The notes: a model not told the origin generated them from the letters alone. A stretch of DNA of 64,000 nt from Mannheimia haemolytica (GCA_900638155.1 LR134495.1:1736001-1800000); one strand, 5' to 3'. Shown: positions 38,358 to 49,188, counted from the stretch's first letter. Program-made: numbers and translations.

Positions 38358-40043
38358 TTAAGCCTTATTAACCTTTGCTAATTCTTCGTCTCTTAATACT
38401 CGGCGAAGAATTTTGCCAACATTACTTTTTGGTAGTTCGTCACGAAATTCGATGTCTCTTGGAATTTTGTAGCCGGTTAAGAATTGACGACAATAGGTTC
38501 TCAATTCATCTCGGGTTAAACTTTCATCTTTTTTGGTTACAAAAATTTTAATGCTTTCGCCGGAAGCCTCACTCGGCACACCAATCGCCACTACTTCATT
38601 CACTTTTGGGTTTTGGGAAATCACTTCTTCAATTTCGGTTGGGTACACATTAAAACCGGAGACAATAATCATATCTTTTTTACGATCAACAATGCGTAAG
38701 TTCAGATCATCCCCCATTACCACAATGTCACCGGTTGCCATCCAACCATCTTGCAGCACTTGTGCCGTTTCATCAGGACGGTTCCAATAGCCTTGCATCA
38801 CTTGCGGACCTTTAACGACTAATTCTCCTCGTTCGCCCTGTGGCACTTCTTTGCCTTCATCATCCACAATACGAATGTCAGTATTTGGCACCGGCACACC
38901 AATAGAGCCGGAATATTCCACCGAATCGCCACGGGTTGCACTAATCAGCGGAGAACATTCTGTCATTCCATAACCTTCGATAATATGTACTCCGGTTAAA
39001 TCGTGCCAGCGTTTTGCCACGCTAGATTGGATCGCTGCACCGCCACCTACACTTAATTTTAGGTGTGAAAAATCAACCTCTTTAAAACTTTCGTGATTAA
39101 GTAATGCATTAAACAATGTATTTACCCCAGTAATCACTGAAACTTTGTACTTTTTTAATTCTTTAATAAAGCCTGGAATATCGCGCGGATTAGTAATTAA
39201 TAATCCGGTAAGTCCTAATTCGATAAAGAGCAAGCAATTCATCGAAAGTGCTAAGACGTGATACAGCGGTAAAGGTACCAATCCAATCATATTGGCAGAA
39301 TTACCCAACAATGGCTCAACAATCCATTTTGCCTGCATCATATTAGCAATTAAGTTTTGATGAGTCAGCATTGCCCCTTTCGCTACACCTGTAGTACCGC
39401 CAGTGTATTGTAAAAAGGCGAGATCTTGGCTGACAATATTCGGTTTTACATATTGACGCTGTTTGCCAATGCTTAAGGCTTCACGGAAGCTGACCGCATG
39501 TGGCAATTTATATTTCGGCACTAATTTTTTGATGTATTTCACCACAAAATTGACTAAGGTGCGTTTGCCGAATGAAAGTTGGTCGCCCATTCGGGTCAAA
39601 ATAACGTGCTTAATCTCAGTATTAAAGACAATTTTTTCTAAGGTAGCCGCGAAGTTCGAAACAATCACAATCGCTTTCGCACCACTATCATTTAATTGAT
39701 GTTCTAATTCACGTGGCGTATAAAGCGGATTGACATTCACTACTACAAGCCCGGCACGTAATGCGCCAAATAAAGCGATCGGATATTGCAATAAATTCGG
39801 CATCATCAATGCGATTCGATCACCTTTTTTCAGGCGTAATTCATTTTGCAAATAGGCTGCAAAAGAACGGCTACGCTCCTCCAATTTGCGGAAAGTCAAA
39901 ACTTGCCCCATATTGATGTAAGCAGGAATATCGGGGTGGCGGTTTATCGCTGTTTCAAACATTTCCACTAACGATTCATATTGATCTGTTTCAATCGTTT
40001 TTGGTGAATAAGGCGGATAATTATTTAGCCATATTTTTTCCAT
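38358..40043 (-). CDS. fadD: Long-chain-fatty-acid--CoA ligase
   Basis: FadD activates fatty acids to acyl-CoA at the inner membrane, matching the FadL-type porin at the start of the window. The 561-residue adenylate-forming enzyme has the AMP-binding motif [35 protein letters not shown] and the C-terminal catalytic lysine region [11 protein letters not shown]. Its first 23 bases overlap the end of rseC in another frame; AGGAG sits nine bases before the ATG inside rseC. Confidence 0.95.
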   Translation of the reverse strand: MEKIWLNNYPPYSPKTIETDQYESLVEMFETAINRHPDIPAYINMGQVLTFRKLEERSRSFAAYLQNELRLKKGDRIALMMPNLLQYPIALFGALRAGLVVVNVNPLYTPRELEHQLNDSGAKAIVIVSNFAATLEKIVFNTEIKHVILTRMGDQLSFGKRTLVNFVVKYIKKLVPKYKLPHAVSFREALSIGKQRQYVKPNIVSQDLAFLQYTGGTTGVAKGAMLTHQNLIANMMQAKWIVEPLLGNSANMIGLVPLPLYHVLALSMNCLLFIELGLTGLLITNPRDIPGFIKELKKYKVSVITGVNTLFNALLNHESFKEVDFSHLKLSVGGGAAIQSSVAKRWHDLTGVHIIEGYGMTECSPLISATRGDSVEYSGSIGVPVPNTDIRIVDDEGKEVPQGERGELVVKGPQVMQGYWNRPDETAQVLQDGWMATGDIVVMGDDLNLRIVDRKKDMIIVSGFNVYPTEIEEVISQNPKVNEVVAIGVPSEASGESIKIFVTKKDESLTRDELRTYCRQFLTGYKIPRDIEFRDELPKSNVGKILRRVLRDEELAKVNKA

Positions 40044-40485
40044 TATAGTCTCCTAAAACCTTACCTAAAAAGATAGGTGAAAAATTTGCTTGTTTGCTGT
40101 GTTTATGAATCAATTTTCTTACAGCCCAGAATGTTATACCTGTTGAAAGCAACATTATAAATAAAACAATAAGCTCATTTGCAAAAAATTGCGAAAATCC
40201 GACCGCTGTCATCACAAGAACCAGCAGAGGAATGCCATAAATTAAAAAGACACTTTTGAGCAAGATATTTTCAGCTAAGCCGAGTTGAACCTTATCACCT
40301 ACTTTTAAGGGTTCATCTACCGCAATACTAAAACGAGGGGCAATTTTTTCCCCAGCTAATGCCGACAATGCTTTTGTTCCACAAGCAGACTGAGCTGCAC
40401 AGCCACCACAGCTACTTTTAGCATAACATTGTACAATAGCCACACCATTCTGATATTCTACTACTGTTGCCTGTTCAATCATCAT
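40021..40485 (-). CDS. rseC: SoxR-reducing system protein RseC
   Basis: RseC is a small inner-membrane protein of the sigma-E operon, with links to SoxR reduction. The 154-residue protein has four cysteines near the N-terminus (Cys20, 26, 29, 35 in the CGGC-A-QSAC region) that could bind an Fe-S cluster, and two membrane helices (about 78-120). Its ATG overlaps the rseB stop by ATGA, and its 3' end overlaps fadD. Family membership is clear; the chemistry is inferred from homologues. Confidence 0.9.
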   Translation of the reverse strand: MMIEQATVVEYQNGVAIVQCYAKSSCGGCAAQSACGTKALSALAGEKIAPRFSIAVDEPLKVGDKVQLGLAENILLKSVFLIYGIPLLVLVMTAVGFSQFFANELIVLFIMLLSTGITFWAVRKLIHKHSKQANFSPIFLGKVLGDYNGKNMAK

Positions 40486-41465
40486 GGCTGAATCCCTTCC
40501 TTAAAGTGAATATTTTTCATAATTTGCTTAGCAGATTGCAACGGCACATCACCAATAATCACAATATCTTTATCATTAATCGTTTGATTTAAAATCGTTA
40601 ATTTACCTTGTTGCCAAGCGTACTCATTAAAACTCACACCTTGGCTAGGCATAATATAAATAGTTAATGTAGATAAACCATCACTATATACTCTGCTATC
40701 TACATACTCACTTTCCACTTGATATGTCGCACCTGTGACTGTTTGTTGCTGAATTAACCTAAACCCTGTCGGCAACCAATTCACCTGCCAGCCATCAGAC
40801 TTGGGAAATTCTTCTTTTTTCACTGTCGTTAATGTTGGTAACATTAGTGATTCTATTACATTTGCAATCCTATCCAATTCTGGAGATTGATAAAGTTGCA
40901 AAACTCTGAATTCTTCTAATACCAAATTATCCATATTCAAGACTTGGCTTTTAAGTAATAAATGTGTTTCTTCATCAATCCATAGTGTGTAAGCATATCT
41001 TAAAGTATCATTTGGCTTCATACGAATTACCTTTGTAATTCGGTCAGAAATACGATCTTTACCAGCATCTAAAAAGGCATAACCTTTTAAATTTGCATAA
41101 TCTGTGTAAAGTACATTAGGGAGGTTATCTAAAATCTGTGAACTATTTAAACTAAAAGGACGAAAATTATAACCCAAATAGCTGACCTTGTTATTTTTTA
41201 AAATAATTTCTTCTCGGCTATGATCTAAATTCAGTAATTGGGCATATTCTTTATTATGGGTAAAAGCATGACGTAAACGGAAAGATTCTGTATCACTTCC
41301 CTGTTGAAGAATATAAACTAATTCATAAGTGGATTTTTTATGTGCTTCTGACATAGCCGTTAAATATGCTAATGGTGTTTTAATAGTTGATTCTGCCCAA
41401 GCAAATGTATAACAGGCAGAAATAACCCAAAACAACAATAAGTATTTTTTTATCTTAAAAAGCAT
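40482..41465 (-). CDS. rseB: Sigma-E factor regulatory protein RseB
   Basis: RseB is a periplasmic protein that binds the anti-sigma factor RseA and shields it from DegS. It is 327 residues long from the ATG at 41465 (an upstream TTG frame is rejected). A signal peptide ends near FAWA before ESTIKTPL. The MucB/RseB fold shows in YLTAMSEAHKKSTYELVYILQQGSD and the C-terminal domain LPTGFRLIQQQ. A strong terminator lies between rseA and this gene, and no obvious promoter was found in the 145-base gap. Confidence 0.9.
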   Translation of the reverse strand: MLFKIKKYLLLFWVISACYTFAWAESTIKTPLAYLTAMSEAHKKSTYELVYILQQGSDTESFRLRHAFTHNKEYAQLLNLDHSREEIILKNNKVSYLGYNFRPFSLNSSQILDNLPNVLYTDYANLKGYAFLDAGKDRISDRITKVIRMKPNDTLRYAYTLWIDEETHLLLKSQVLNMDNLVLEEFRVLQLYQSPELDRIANVIESLMLPTLTTVKKEEFPKSDGWQVNWLPTGFRLIQQQTVTGATYQVESEYVDSRVYSDGLSTLTIYIMPSQGVSFNEYAWQQGKLTILNQTINDKDIVIIGDVPLQSAKQIMKNIHFKEGIQP

Positions 41466-41568
41466 ATTTATTCTCAAGCCAAATTAACTTAGGTTATTTT
41501 AGCAAAAAATTTTCACTATTTCGCTACTTGTTGGTTATTTCTTATTTTTTCGCTACATTTACATACAA

Positions 41569-41603
41569 AAAGCCACATAATTATGGATAAATTATGTGGC
41601 TTT
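41569..41603 (-). terminator. Terminator between rseA and rseB
   Basis: A perfect 14-base stem (AAAGCCACATAATT at 41569-41582, complement at 41590-41603) with a 7-base loop runs into TTTTTG on the minus strand. It is 20 bases after rseA and would separate rpoE-rseA from rseB-rseC. Confidence 0.88.
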
Positions 41604-41622
41604 CAGTAACTTATTTTACCTA

Positions 41623-42246
41623 TTATTTTTGTATATTCGACTCTGATTCTGTATTGGAAGAAGTTTGTGCTTTTTGCTTTTCTTCCTCAGATAAGGTTAG
41701 ATTTTTAACGTTATTAGTACGGCGTTGTAACTCATGGTTTTCTAATAACGCATTAATCTTACGCTGTTGAAGCTCTAATTGTTCTTCTGTTGGTTGATCT
41801 TGAACTGGCGCATTATAACTTACCGCTTCAACTGAATTGCTAAATGGCAATGTTTGTAATACTGGTTGTTGCGTTTGAGCCATTTCATCACTCGCATTCA
41901 TTGAATTAACCCCTAATACCGCAACTAAGCACACTGAAGCTGCAATACCGGCTTGCATAATTGGAGTTCCCCAACGCTTGAGCTTGAGCAATAAGCCTTT
42001 AGGTTTCTCTACATTTGCTTGAGATTCAATTTCTTCATTTTCCAGTAATGCTTCCATTTTAGCAGAGAAATCTGTCCCTAAAATGATCTCATCACCTTGC
42101 ATCACACTACGAATAGTGTGATAACTTGCCCATTTTTGCTGTAATTCAGGGCTGTTAGTTAATGTTTCTACAAATGCTGTATCAACATTTTGCCCATCCA
42201 TATAAGCTGAAAGGCGTTCATTTTGTTGAGTGATGCGTTCTTGCAT
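41623..42246 (-). CDS. rseA: Anti-sigma-E factor RseA
   Basis: RseA is a single-pass inner-membrane protein whose cytoplasmic N-terminus holds sigma-E inactive. The 207-residue protein begins MQERITQQNERLSAYMDGQ (sigma-binding domain), has one membrane segment near residues 97-115 (MQAGIAASVCLVAVLGVNS) and a periplasmic Gln-rich tail. GGAG nine bases before the ATG decides the start over an upstream TTG. It follows rpoE. Confidence 0.92.
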   Translation of the reverse strand: MQERITQQNERLSAYMDGQNVDTAFVETLTNSPELQQKWASYHTIRSVMQGDEIILGTDFSAKMEALLENEEIESQANVEKPKGLLLKLKRWGTPIMQAGIAASVCLVAVLGVNSMNASDEMAQTQQPVLQTLPFSNSVEAVSYNAPVQDQPTEEQLELQQRKINALLENHELQRRTNNVKNLTLSEEEKQKAQTSSNTESESNIQK

Positions 42247-42291
42247 AATTGACTCCAATGATTTAAATCTCTTCTAAAATAATCTTTCTAT

Positions 42292-42864
42292 CTATTGCAT
42301 AAGTGGCTTGATTTTAGCATCAATCGCTTCCCTTGCTCGGAAAATACGGGAACGTACAGTACCAACCGGACATTCCATCACTTCTGCGATTTCTTCGTAA
42401 CTTAGCCCTTCCAATTCTCTTAAACGAATGGCGGTTTTAAGCTCATCAGGTAAATTTTCAATCGTATCAAACACGACTTTCTTTAATTCCTCGGATAATA
42501 TCAAATTCTCTGGCGTATCACTTTCACGAAGTTGCGCGCCTACATCATAACTTTCAGCGTCTTCGGCAAGAATATCTTCTTTTGGCGGTCTTCTGCCTAA
42601 AGAGGTTAAATGATTTTTCGCAGTATTCACTGCAATGCGATAAAGCCACGTATAAAAAGCACTTTCGCCACGGAAAGACTCTAAAGAACGATAGGCTTTA
42701 ATAAAAGATTCTTGCACAATGTCCGGAATATCATCTCTTGCAACATAACGAGTCAGCAAACCGGCTACTCTATTTTGATAACGTACAACAAGTAAATTAA
42801 ATGCTTTTTTATCACCTTTTTGTGCTTTTTCGACTAATTCTTGGTCGGTGATCTGTTCGCTCAA
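42292..42864 (-). CDS. rpoE: RNA polymerase sigma-E factor
   Basis: RpoE is the extracytoplasmic-stress sigma factor. The 190-residue protein has region 2 (YRIAVNTAKNHL, PDIVQESFIKAYR) and region 4 (LRELEGLSYEEIAEVMECPVGTVRSRIFRAREAI). The start is a TTG preceded by AGGAGA, and the first residues SEQITDQELVEKAQKGD match the family. A sigma-E-type promoter lies upstream, which fits autoregulation. Confidence 0.95.
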   Translation of the reverse strand: MSEQITDQELVEKAQKGDKKAFNLLVVRYQNRVAGLLTRYVARDDIPDIVQESFIKAYRSLESFRGESAFYTWLYRIAVNTAKNHLTSLGRRPPKEDILAEDAESYDVGAQLRESDTPENLILSEELKKVVFDTIENLPDELKTAIRLRELEGLSYEEIAEVMECPVGTVRSRIFRAREAIDAKIKPLMQ

Positions 42865-42913
42865 CTGCGGACTCTCCTAAATATAAATATGTCATTTTCC
42901 ATTGCACACTTTG

Positions 42914-42940
42914 TTAGTGCGTGCTTTATGACAAAAGTTC
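42914..42940 (-). promoter_or_regulatory. Candidate sigma-E-dependent promoter of rpoE
   Basis: On the minus strand GAACTT (42940-42935), a 16-base spacer and ACTAA (42918-42914) match the sigma-E consensus GAACTT-N16-TCTRA closely, with one mismatch in the -10 element. It is 50 bases before the rpoE start. Confidence 0.55.
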
Positions 42941-43003
42941 AAAAAATTTGAAAAATTGTGTAATTTTTTACATTCCTAGATAAAACCTACTTAATAAACT
43001 AAG

Positions 43004-43059
43004 CAAGCGGTCGGATTTTAGCGAAATTTTGCAAAAATTTCAAAAAATCCGACCGCTTG
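43004..43059 (-). terminator. Inverted uptake-signal pair terminating leuA
   Basis: CAAGCGGTCGGATTTT (43004-43019) is an exact complement of 43044-43059; the 16-base stem has a 24-base loop. It lies 26 bases after leuA. The T run is weak, so it may act mainly as a 3' hairpin. Confidence 0.65.
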
Positions 43060-43085
43060 TCTATGTTATGCTTTCGCTCTATAAG

Positions 43086-44630
43086 TTATTTCTTCGCTTT
43101 TAAATCTGCCACTTTTTGTGAACGGTAAATCGCATTAATGGCGTGAATTAAAGCTCGGGCTGAAGATTCCACAATATCGGTTGCCAAACCCACACCGTGG
43201 AATTTTCGACCTTCATATTCCACTACAATATCCACTTGCCCTAATGCTTCTGCTCCTTCGCCTTTCGCAGTCAGATTATAGTGCGACATTTTGAGCTCCA
43301 TTCCTACAATGTTCATAATGGCATTGTAAGTTGCCTCAACCGGACCATTTCCCCCTTGAGAAGTCGCACTTTGACGAACGCCGTCTAATTCAACTTGTAC
43401 GAAAGCAGATGCCGGTAAACCGCTGATAAGTTGGGTGGTGATCACATCTAACTTTAAGCGGTCTTCATCGCCTTGCTGCATATCAATGAAGGCAAGAGCT
43501 TCTAAGTCATAGTCAAACACTTGTCCTTTTTTATCAGCAAGTTGCAAGAAGGCTTCATAAAGTTTATCTAAATCGTAATCCGTTTCCGTATAACCCATAT
43601 CAGCCATATGCCCTTTCACCGCTGCTCTACCTGAACGGGCAGTTAAATTCAGCTTCTCTTTTTTCAAGCCGATAGTTTCCGGTGACATAATTTCATAGGT
43701 ATTTTTATTTTTCAGCATACCGTCTTGATGAATACCTGAAGAGTGAGCGAAGGCATTGCTACCGACAATCGCTTTGTTCGGCTGAATCGGCATATTGCAA
43801 AGCTGGCTCACCATTTGGCTGACACGATGAATCTCTTGGGTATTAATGCGGGTATCAACCCCCATAAATTCTTGGCGGGTCTTAATTGCCATTACCACTT
43901 CTTCAAGTGCGGTGTTACCGGCACGTTCGCCAATACCGTTGATAGTACACTCAATCTGTCTCGCTCCGTTTTGCACCGCTGTCAATGAGTTGGCGGTTGC
44001 CATACCTAAATCGTTATGGCAGTGAACAGAGACAATCGCTTTATCGATATTCGGAACACGGTTCATCACTTGGTGGATAATATTGCCGTATTCATTCGGT
44101 AAACAGAAACCGACTGTATCCGGAATATTCACTGTGGTTGCACCGGCATTAATGGCAGCTTCGACAATGCGGCAGATGTTATCAATTCCAGTACGCCCAG
44201 CATCTTCACAGGAAAACTCAACATCATCAGTATAATTTCTGGCACGTTTTACCGCTGCAACCGCCATTTCGACTACATCATCAAATGAACGCTTTAATTT
44301 AGCTTCAACGTGTAATGCCGAGCTAGCAATAAAGGTATGAATACGGAATGCTTCTGCTACTTTTAAGGCTTCATAAGCTGCATCAATATCTTTTGCGACC
44401 GCTCGGGAAAGTGCCGCCACACGGCTGTTTTTAATATGACGGGCAATGGTTTGTACCGATTCAAAATCACCCGCTGATGAAACCGGAAAGCCGACTTCCA
44501 TAACATCAACCCCTAAACGCTCTAAAGCAAGGGCAATTTGTAATTTTTCTTTTACAGTTAAACTTGCTTTTAATGATTGTTCGCCATCACGTAAAGTCGT
44601 ATCAAAAATAATAATGTTATTGTTGCTCAT
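43086..44630 (-). CDS. leuA: 2-isopropylmalate synthase
   Basis: LeuA condenses 2-ketoisovalerate with acetyl-CoA, the first step to leucine. The 514-residue protein has the catalytic [15 protein letters not shown] near residue 9, [11 protein letters not shown] (metal-binding His), NGIGERAGN and the C-terminal allosteric domain ([22 protein letters not shown]) that binds leucine. GAGG precedes the ATG. It is behind a leucine leader peptide and attenuator. leuB, leuC and leuD are not in this window. Confidence 0.96.
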   Translation of the reverse strand: MSNNNIIIFDTTLRDGEQSLKASLTVKEKLQIALALERLGVDVMEVGFPVSSAGDFESVQTIARHIKNSRVAALSRAVAKDIDAAYEALKVAEAFRIHTFIASSALHVEAKLKRSFDDVVEMAVAAVKRARNYTDDVEFSCEDAGRTGIDNICRIVEAAINAGATTVNIPDTVGFCLPNEYGNIIHQVMNRVPNIDKAIVSVHCHNDLGMATANSLTAVQNGARQIECTINGIGERAGNTALEEVVMAIKTRQEFMGVDTRINTQEIHRVSQMVSQLCNMPIQPNKAIVGSNAFAHSSGIHQDGMLKNKNTYEIMSPETIGLKKEKLNLTARSGRAAVKGHMADMGYTETDYDLDKLYEAFLQLADKKGQVFDYDLEALAFIDMQQGDEDRLKLDVITTQLISGLPASAFVQVELDGVRQSATSQGGNGPVEATYNAIMNIVGMELKMSHYNLTAKGEGAEALGQVDIVVEYEGRKFHGVGLATDIVESSARALIHAINAIYRSQKVADLKAKK

Positions 44631-44659
44631 AGAAGCCTCTTTTTAGTTTTTTATTTGAT

Positions 44660-44688
44660 AAAAAAAGCCCGCATTTTAAGGTGCGGGC
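44660..44688 (-). terminator. Attenuator terminator in the leuA leader
   Basis: A 7-base GC-rich stem (GCCCGCA 44667-44673 with TGCGGGC 44682-44688) is followed on the minus strand by seven T residues. It lies between the leader peptide gene and leuA, as in leu operon attenuation. Confidence 0.8.
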
Positions 44689-44727
44689 AAGAATGTGGAT
44701 AGTCCATTTACTTTTTCCAACCAATCT

Positions 44728-44784
44728 TTATCCTCGCACAGAATGCGATAACAGAGATAATCGGAGTAAGGTAAATTTTTCCAT
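44728..44784 (-). CDS. leuL: leu operon leader peptide
   Basis: This short frame encodes 18 residues, MEKFTLLRLSLLSHSVRG, with five leucine codons (TTA, CTC, TTA, CTG, TTA). It lies 98 bases upstream of leuA and 40 bases before the terminator hairpin, the normal order of an amino-acid attenuator. Under low Leu-tRNA, ribosome stalling here should prevent terminator formation. The Shine-Dalgarno site is not clear, and I did not resolve the antiterminator pairing. Confidence 0.75.
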   Translation of the reverse strand: MEKFTLLRLSLLSHSVRG

Positions 44785-45121
44785 GTTGTGTTATGTGTTT
44801 ATGTTTGCATTGTTATTCGGTAGTTGAAGCTTATATTATCCTTATCCAAATCAATGTCAATAGCATTTTTCTCTTTACGCAACCGTTTACCCGCCCATTA
44901 ATTCAAGTCATACCAGATTATTATATTGAATATAACCCACTTATCAGTTAAAAACACTAATTCATTTAAACAAAATAATACAAAGAATTAATTTTAATCA
45001 TAAAACAGATATTTAGAATTTAATGATATTTTTGTAAAAAAATTTAAAAAAATTTGTTTTCTTTGAAGTTTCAGATCAAATTTGGTAGCCTTTGGTATTA
45101 TTTTATTGTTAGGAATAGATT
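44785..45121. other. AT-rich intergenic region between leu leader and the Cof-type gene
   Basis: This 337-base stretch separates divergent transcripts. It should hold the leu promoter (near 44800-44900) and the promoter of the HAD gene. No ORF with a credible start, hairpin of note or repeat was found in it. TATTAT at 45096-45101 is a possible -10 box for the HAD gene, but no matching -35 box is evident. Confidence 0.5.
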
Positions 45122-45937
45122 ATGACTCTCCCATTTCGTGCAGTTATTTCCGATCTTGATGGCACACTATTAAATGCCAATCATAAAATTGGTGATTTCA
45201 CTATTGATACATTAGAACAACTATCAAAAAAAGGTGTTGATATTTTTTTCGCCACCGGTCGCAATCATCCAGATGTGTCCCAGATTATTGGGAAAGTAAA
45301 CGTTAAAAATGCAATGTTAGTCACTTCAAACGGAGCAAGAGCCAACAATTTAGAGGGTAAAAAAATTCTCAACCATTATTTACCGGAAGATCTTGCCTTT
45401 GAATTAATGAACATTGAATTTGACGATCAAAATGTTTGCCTAAATAGTTATCAAGGTGATGAATGGTTTATCAATAAAGAGGTTGCAGAGCTGAAAAAAT
45501 TCCATCAAGATTCAGGGTTTAGCTATCAAGTAGTGAATTTTGCTCATCATCACGGTCGAAATACCGAGAAAGTGTTTTTTATCGGCAAAACTGCTGAAGC
45601 TTTAGTACAGATTGAACATTATATTCGGGATACCTATGGCGACCGTGTGCAAATGACCTACTCTGCCCTACTTTGCCTTGAAGTGATGGCAAAAGGAGTG
45701 TGCAAAGCCAATGCTCTCGCCGAATTGGTCAAATTACGGGGCTACACCTTAGCCGATTGTATCGCCTTTGGTGACGGTATGAATGATGTTGAAATGCTGA
45801 GTTTAACCGGAAAAGGGTGCTTAATGGGCAATGCAGACCCTCGTTTAAAAGCCGTATTGCCGAATAATGAAGTGATTGGTTTTAACAAAGATGAAGCGGT
45901 AGCAAGCTATCTTCGAGCCACATTTGGCATTGTTTAG
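45122..45937 (+). CDS. Cof-type HAD-IIB sugar phosphatase family protein
   Basis: This 271-residue cytoplasmic phosphatase has the nucleophile motif VISDLDGTLLNANHKIG (Asp11, Asp13), ATGRNHPDV, a C2 cap, and the C-terminal FGDGMNDVEML that positions Mg2+. E. coli relatives (Cof, YigL, YidA) act on phosphorylated sugars, pyridoxal phosphate or similar small substrates. TTAGGA precedes the ATG. The exact substrate is unknown. Confidence 0.88.
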   Translation: MTLPFRAVISDLDGTLLNANHKIGDFTIDTLEQLSKKGVDIFFATGRNHPDVSQIIGKVNVKNAMLVTSNGARANNLEGKKILNHYLPEDLAFELMNIEFDDQNVCLNSYQGDEWFINKEVAELKKFHQDSGFSYQVVNFAHHHGRNTEKVFFIGKTAEALVQIEHYIRDTYGDRVQMTYSALLCLEVMAKGVCKANALAELVKLRGYTLADCIAFGDGMNDVEMLSLTGKGCLMGNADPRLKAVLPNNEVIGFNKDEAVASYLRATFGIV

Positions 45938-46002
45938 TTGAGAGCAACTTTTTTGCAAATTTTTGTCTAAATTTGACCGCTTGTATATCATCAAGGAACA
46001 GT

Positions 46003-47166
46003 ATGAAACGTAAAACATTAGCCACTCTTGTGCCAATTGCCGCTCTCGGCATAGGCGGCTATTTTTATTATCAGCAACAAACCAATAAACCGCAAATCCA
46101 TTACATTACCCAAGCTGTCACACGGGCAGAAATTAACAAAAATGTGCTGGCAACCGGTTCGGTTCGAGCGAATAAACGCACCGAAGTGGGGGCTCAAGTT
46201 TCGGGCAAAATCCAAAAACTCTATGTCGAGCTCGGGCAATCGGTGAAGCAAGGAGATTTAATTGCAGATATTGATTCCAGCAACCAGAGCAACACCTTAA
46301 GCACCGCTCAAGCCCAGCTTTCTTCTTATAAAGCACAGCTCACCTCTGCACAGGTTGCACTTGAAGTAGCTCAATCGAACTACAACCGCTTAAATAAACT
46401 CTATCGGGCAAATAGTGCCTCTTTAAACGATCTTGAAACGGCTAAAAATACCTTAGCTTCAGCCAAAGCCACGGTGGATAACATTAAAGCACAATTAAAA
46501 TCGGCTGAAATTTCGGTAAACGATGCTAAAACCAACTTAACTTATACGCAAATTATCTCGCCAATGGACGGCGTGATTGTGTCTGTACCAGTTTCTGTCG
46601 GGCAAACGGTCAATTCCAATCAAACTTCGCCAACTATTGTACAGGTAGCAGATTTATCTAAGATGCTGATTAAACTTGAAATTTCGGAGAGCGATATTGC
46701 ACAGGTTAAAGTCGGGCAAAAAGTTAAGTTTTCCACCCTTGCTGAGCCAAATCGAGAATATAGTGCTACCATTGATTCAGTTGATCCGGCACTCACCACG
46801 CTGACCGATAATAACTACACCGAACAATCGGGTAATACCGAAGCGGTTTATTACTACGCTAATGTTTCCGTTGATAATGCCGATAACAGTTTACGCATCG
46901 GAATGACTACTCAAGCCCAAATTACTATTGATAAACGGGAACAAGTTTTAGTTGTACCCACCAGCGTAATCAAAAAACGTGGCAAAGAGAATTATGTATT
47001 GGTACTAGAAAACGGAAAATCGGTTGAAAAAGCAATCCAAATTGGCATTGCAGATGCGCAAAATACTGAGGTGTTGACAGGCTTGAGCGAGGGCGAGAAA
47101 GTGATTGTTACCCAAAGAGCAGACGGAGAGAACGTAAGTACCACACGAGGCCCAAGAATTCTCTAA
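46003..47166 (+). CDS. macA: MacA-like periplasmic efflux adaptor
   Basis: This is a 387-residue membrane fusion protein with an N-terminal membrane anchor (about 6-24), a barrel-sandwich domain (VSGKIQKLYVELGQSVKQGDLIADID), a long alpha-hairpin coiled coil (about 90-165), and beta-barrel and proximal domains (AQVKVGQKVKFSTL, VLVVPTSVIKKRG). It resembles MacA, partner of the MacB ABC pump. No macB lies beside it: the next gene is convergent. AAGGAA precedes the ATG, which is chosen over an upstream frame. Confidence 0.85.
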   Translation: MKRKTLATLVPIAALGIGGYFYYQQQTNKPQIHYITQAVTRAEINKNVLATGSVRANKRTEVGAQVSGKIQKLYVELGQSVKQGDLIADIDSSNQSNTLSTAQAQLSSYKAQLTSAQVALEVAQSNYNRLNKLYRANSASLNDLETAKNTLASAKATVDNIKAQLKSAEISVNDAKTNLTYTQIISPMDGVIVSVPVSVGQTVNSNQTSPTIVQVADLSKMLIKLEISESDIAQVKVGQKVKFSTLAEPNREYSATIDSVDPALTTLTDNNYTEQSGNTEAVYYYANVSVDNADNSLRIGMTTQAQITIDKREQVLVVPTSVIKKRGKENYVLVLENGKSVEKAIQIGIADAQNTEVLTGLSEGEKVIVTQRADGENVSTTRGPRIL

Positions 47167-47180
47167 GTCCCCGCCAAATC

Positions 47181-47238
47181 ACAAGCGGTTAAATTTCCTT
47201 CACATTTTGCAAAAAACCAGAAAAATTTAACCACTTGT
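47181..47238. terminator. Inverted uptake-signal pair between macA and the BASS transporter
   Basis: ACAAGCGGTTAAATTT (47181-47196) pairs with 47223-47238 (one mismatch in the second copy, ACCACTTGT). It separates two convergent genes and could end both transcripts. Confidence 0.6.
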
Positions 47239-47274
47239 CTATTCTTTATTAAAACGTCTGTTTAAAACAAATCT

Positions 47275-48219
47275 TTATTTCTCATTATCGTTTTTCATTT
47301 TAGCGAAGATCATCGCCAAAATCGGGCCTGAAATATTGTGCCAGAAGCTAAATACCGCACTCGGCACCGCAATGACCGGATTTGCTTTAAAGTGTAATGC
47401 GGCAAGTGCTGCCCCTAATCCTGAGTTTTGCATCCCCACTTCAATCGCTACCGCTTTGCTGTCTGCCATCGGTAATTTTAATAAACGGCTCGCCAAATAA
47501 CCGATCAAATAACCTAAACCGTTGTGTAGAGCCACCACCGCAAAAATTAATAAGCCAGATTCAAGAATGCGATCACGGCTGACCGAAACTACTGCCGTTA
47601 CAATTAATACGATGGCAATTACTGAAATCAATGGCATTGTTTGGCTAAATTGCTCTACTTTTTGTTTGAAAATAGTACGAATCACCACCCCTACAAAAAT
47701 TGGTAATAACACCATTTGCAATACCGAAATAAACATTGCAGAGGCATTAATTTCTAACCATTGGCTGGCAAATAAATAGAAAATTGCCGGCGTTAACACT
47801 GGAGCAAGTAAAGTTGAAATAGTGGTACAAGCTACCGATAACGCAGTGTTACCACGAGCTAAATAGGTCATCACATTTGAAGAAGTACCGCCCGGGCAGC
47901 AACCGACTAAAATCACGCCAATGGCTAAATCTGCGGGTAGGTTAAACGCTTTTGCCAATCCATAAGCTACACTCGGCATCACCACGAATTGAGCGATGAC
48001 TCCGATAATGACCGATTTCGGATTTTTCGTCACCTCGGCAAAATCTTTGAAAGTTAAGGTTAAGCCCATTCCCAACATCACAATCCCTAACAGGTAAGGA
48101 ATCCAAGGCACGAATTGCTTGAAGGTTTCCGGAAATTGTGCTGCGATGAAAGCAAAAACCACCACCCAAATAGCGAACGTTTTGCTGATAAATTGTATAA
48201 ATTTTAATAATGTTTGCAT
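47275..48219 (-). CDS. Bile acid:sodium symporter (BASS) family transporter
   Basis: This 314-residue inner-membrane protein has about 9-10 helices and the BASS signatures ILVGCCPGGTSSNVMTYLARGNTALSV and EVGMQNSGLGAALAALHF, which form the sodium sites. Bacterial members carry bile acids, pantoate, pyruvate or other organic anions, so the substrate is open. GAGG precedes the ATG. It is divergent from the e(P4) gene. Confidence 0.86.
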   Translation of the reverse strand: MQTLLKFIQFISKTFAIWVVVFAFIAAQFPETFKQFVPWIPYLLGIVMLGMGLTLTFKDFAEVTKNPKSVIIGVIAQFVVMPSVAYGLAKAFNLPADLAIGVILVGCCPGGTSSNVMTYLARGNTALSVACTTISTLLAPVLTPAIFYLFASQWLEINASAMFISVLQMVLLPIFVGVVIRTIFKQKVEQFSQTMPLISVIAIVLIVTAVVSVSRDRILESGLLIFAVVALHNGLGYLIGYLASRLLKLPMADSKAVAIEVGMQNSGLGAALAALHFKANPVIAVPSAVFSFWHNISGPILAMIFAKMKNDNEK

Positions 48220-48294
48220 ATAGCCTCTGTGTAATTGTTATAAAAAGGTTAATAGGCTACCTTAGTTTGCCTTAAAAGTGAATAGGAGCAATAA

Positions 48295-49188
<894 letters not shown>

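Noticed and set aside
40021..40043. 23-base overlap of rseC and fadD, suspected frameshift
   Set aside because: fadD has a good AGGAG site and family-typical start, and rseC ends at a normal length, so this is a true overlap in different frames.
43905..43913. Haemophilus-type uptake signal AAGTGCGGT
   Set aside because: Only one copy was noticed, inside leuA, while the ACAAGCGGT type occurs throughout the window. It is a chance match.
44785..45121. AT-rich gap checked for a small RNA or foreign DNA
   Set aside because: No hairpin with T run on the plus strand, no ORF and no repeat found; best explained as two divergent promoter regions.
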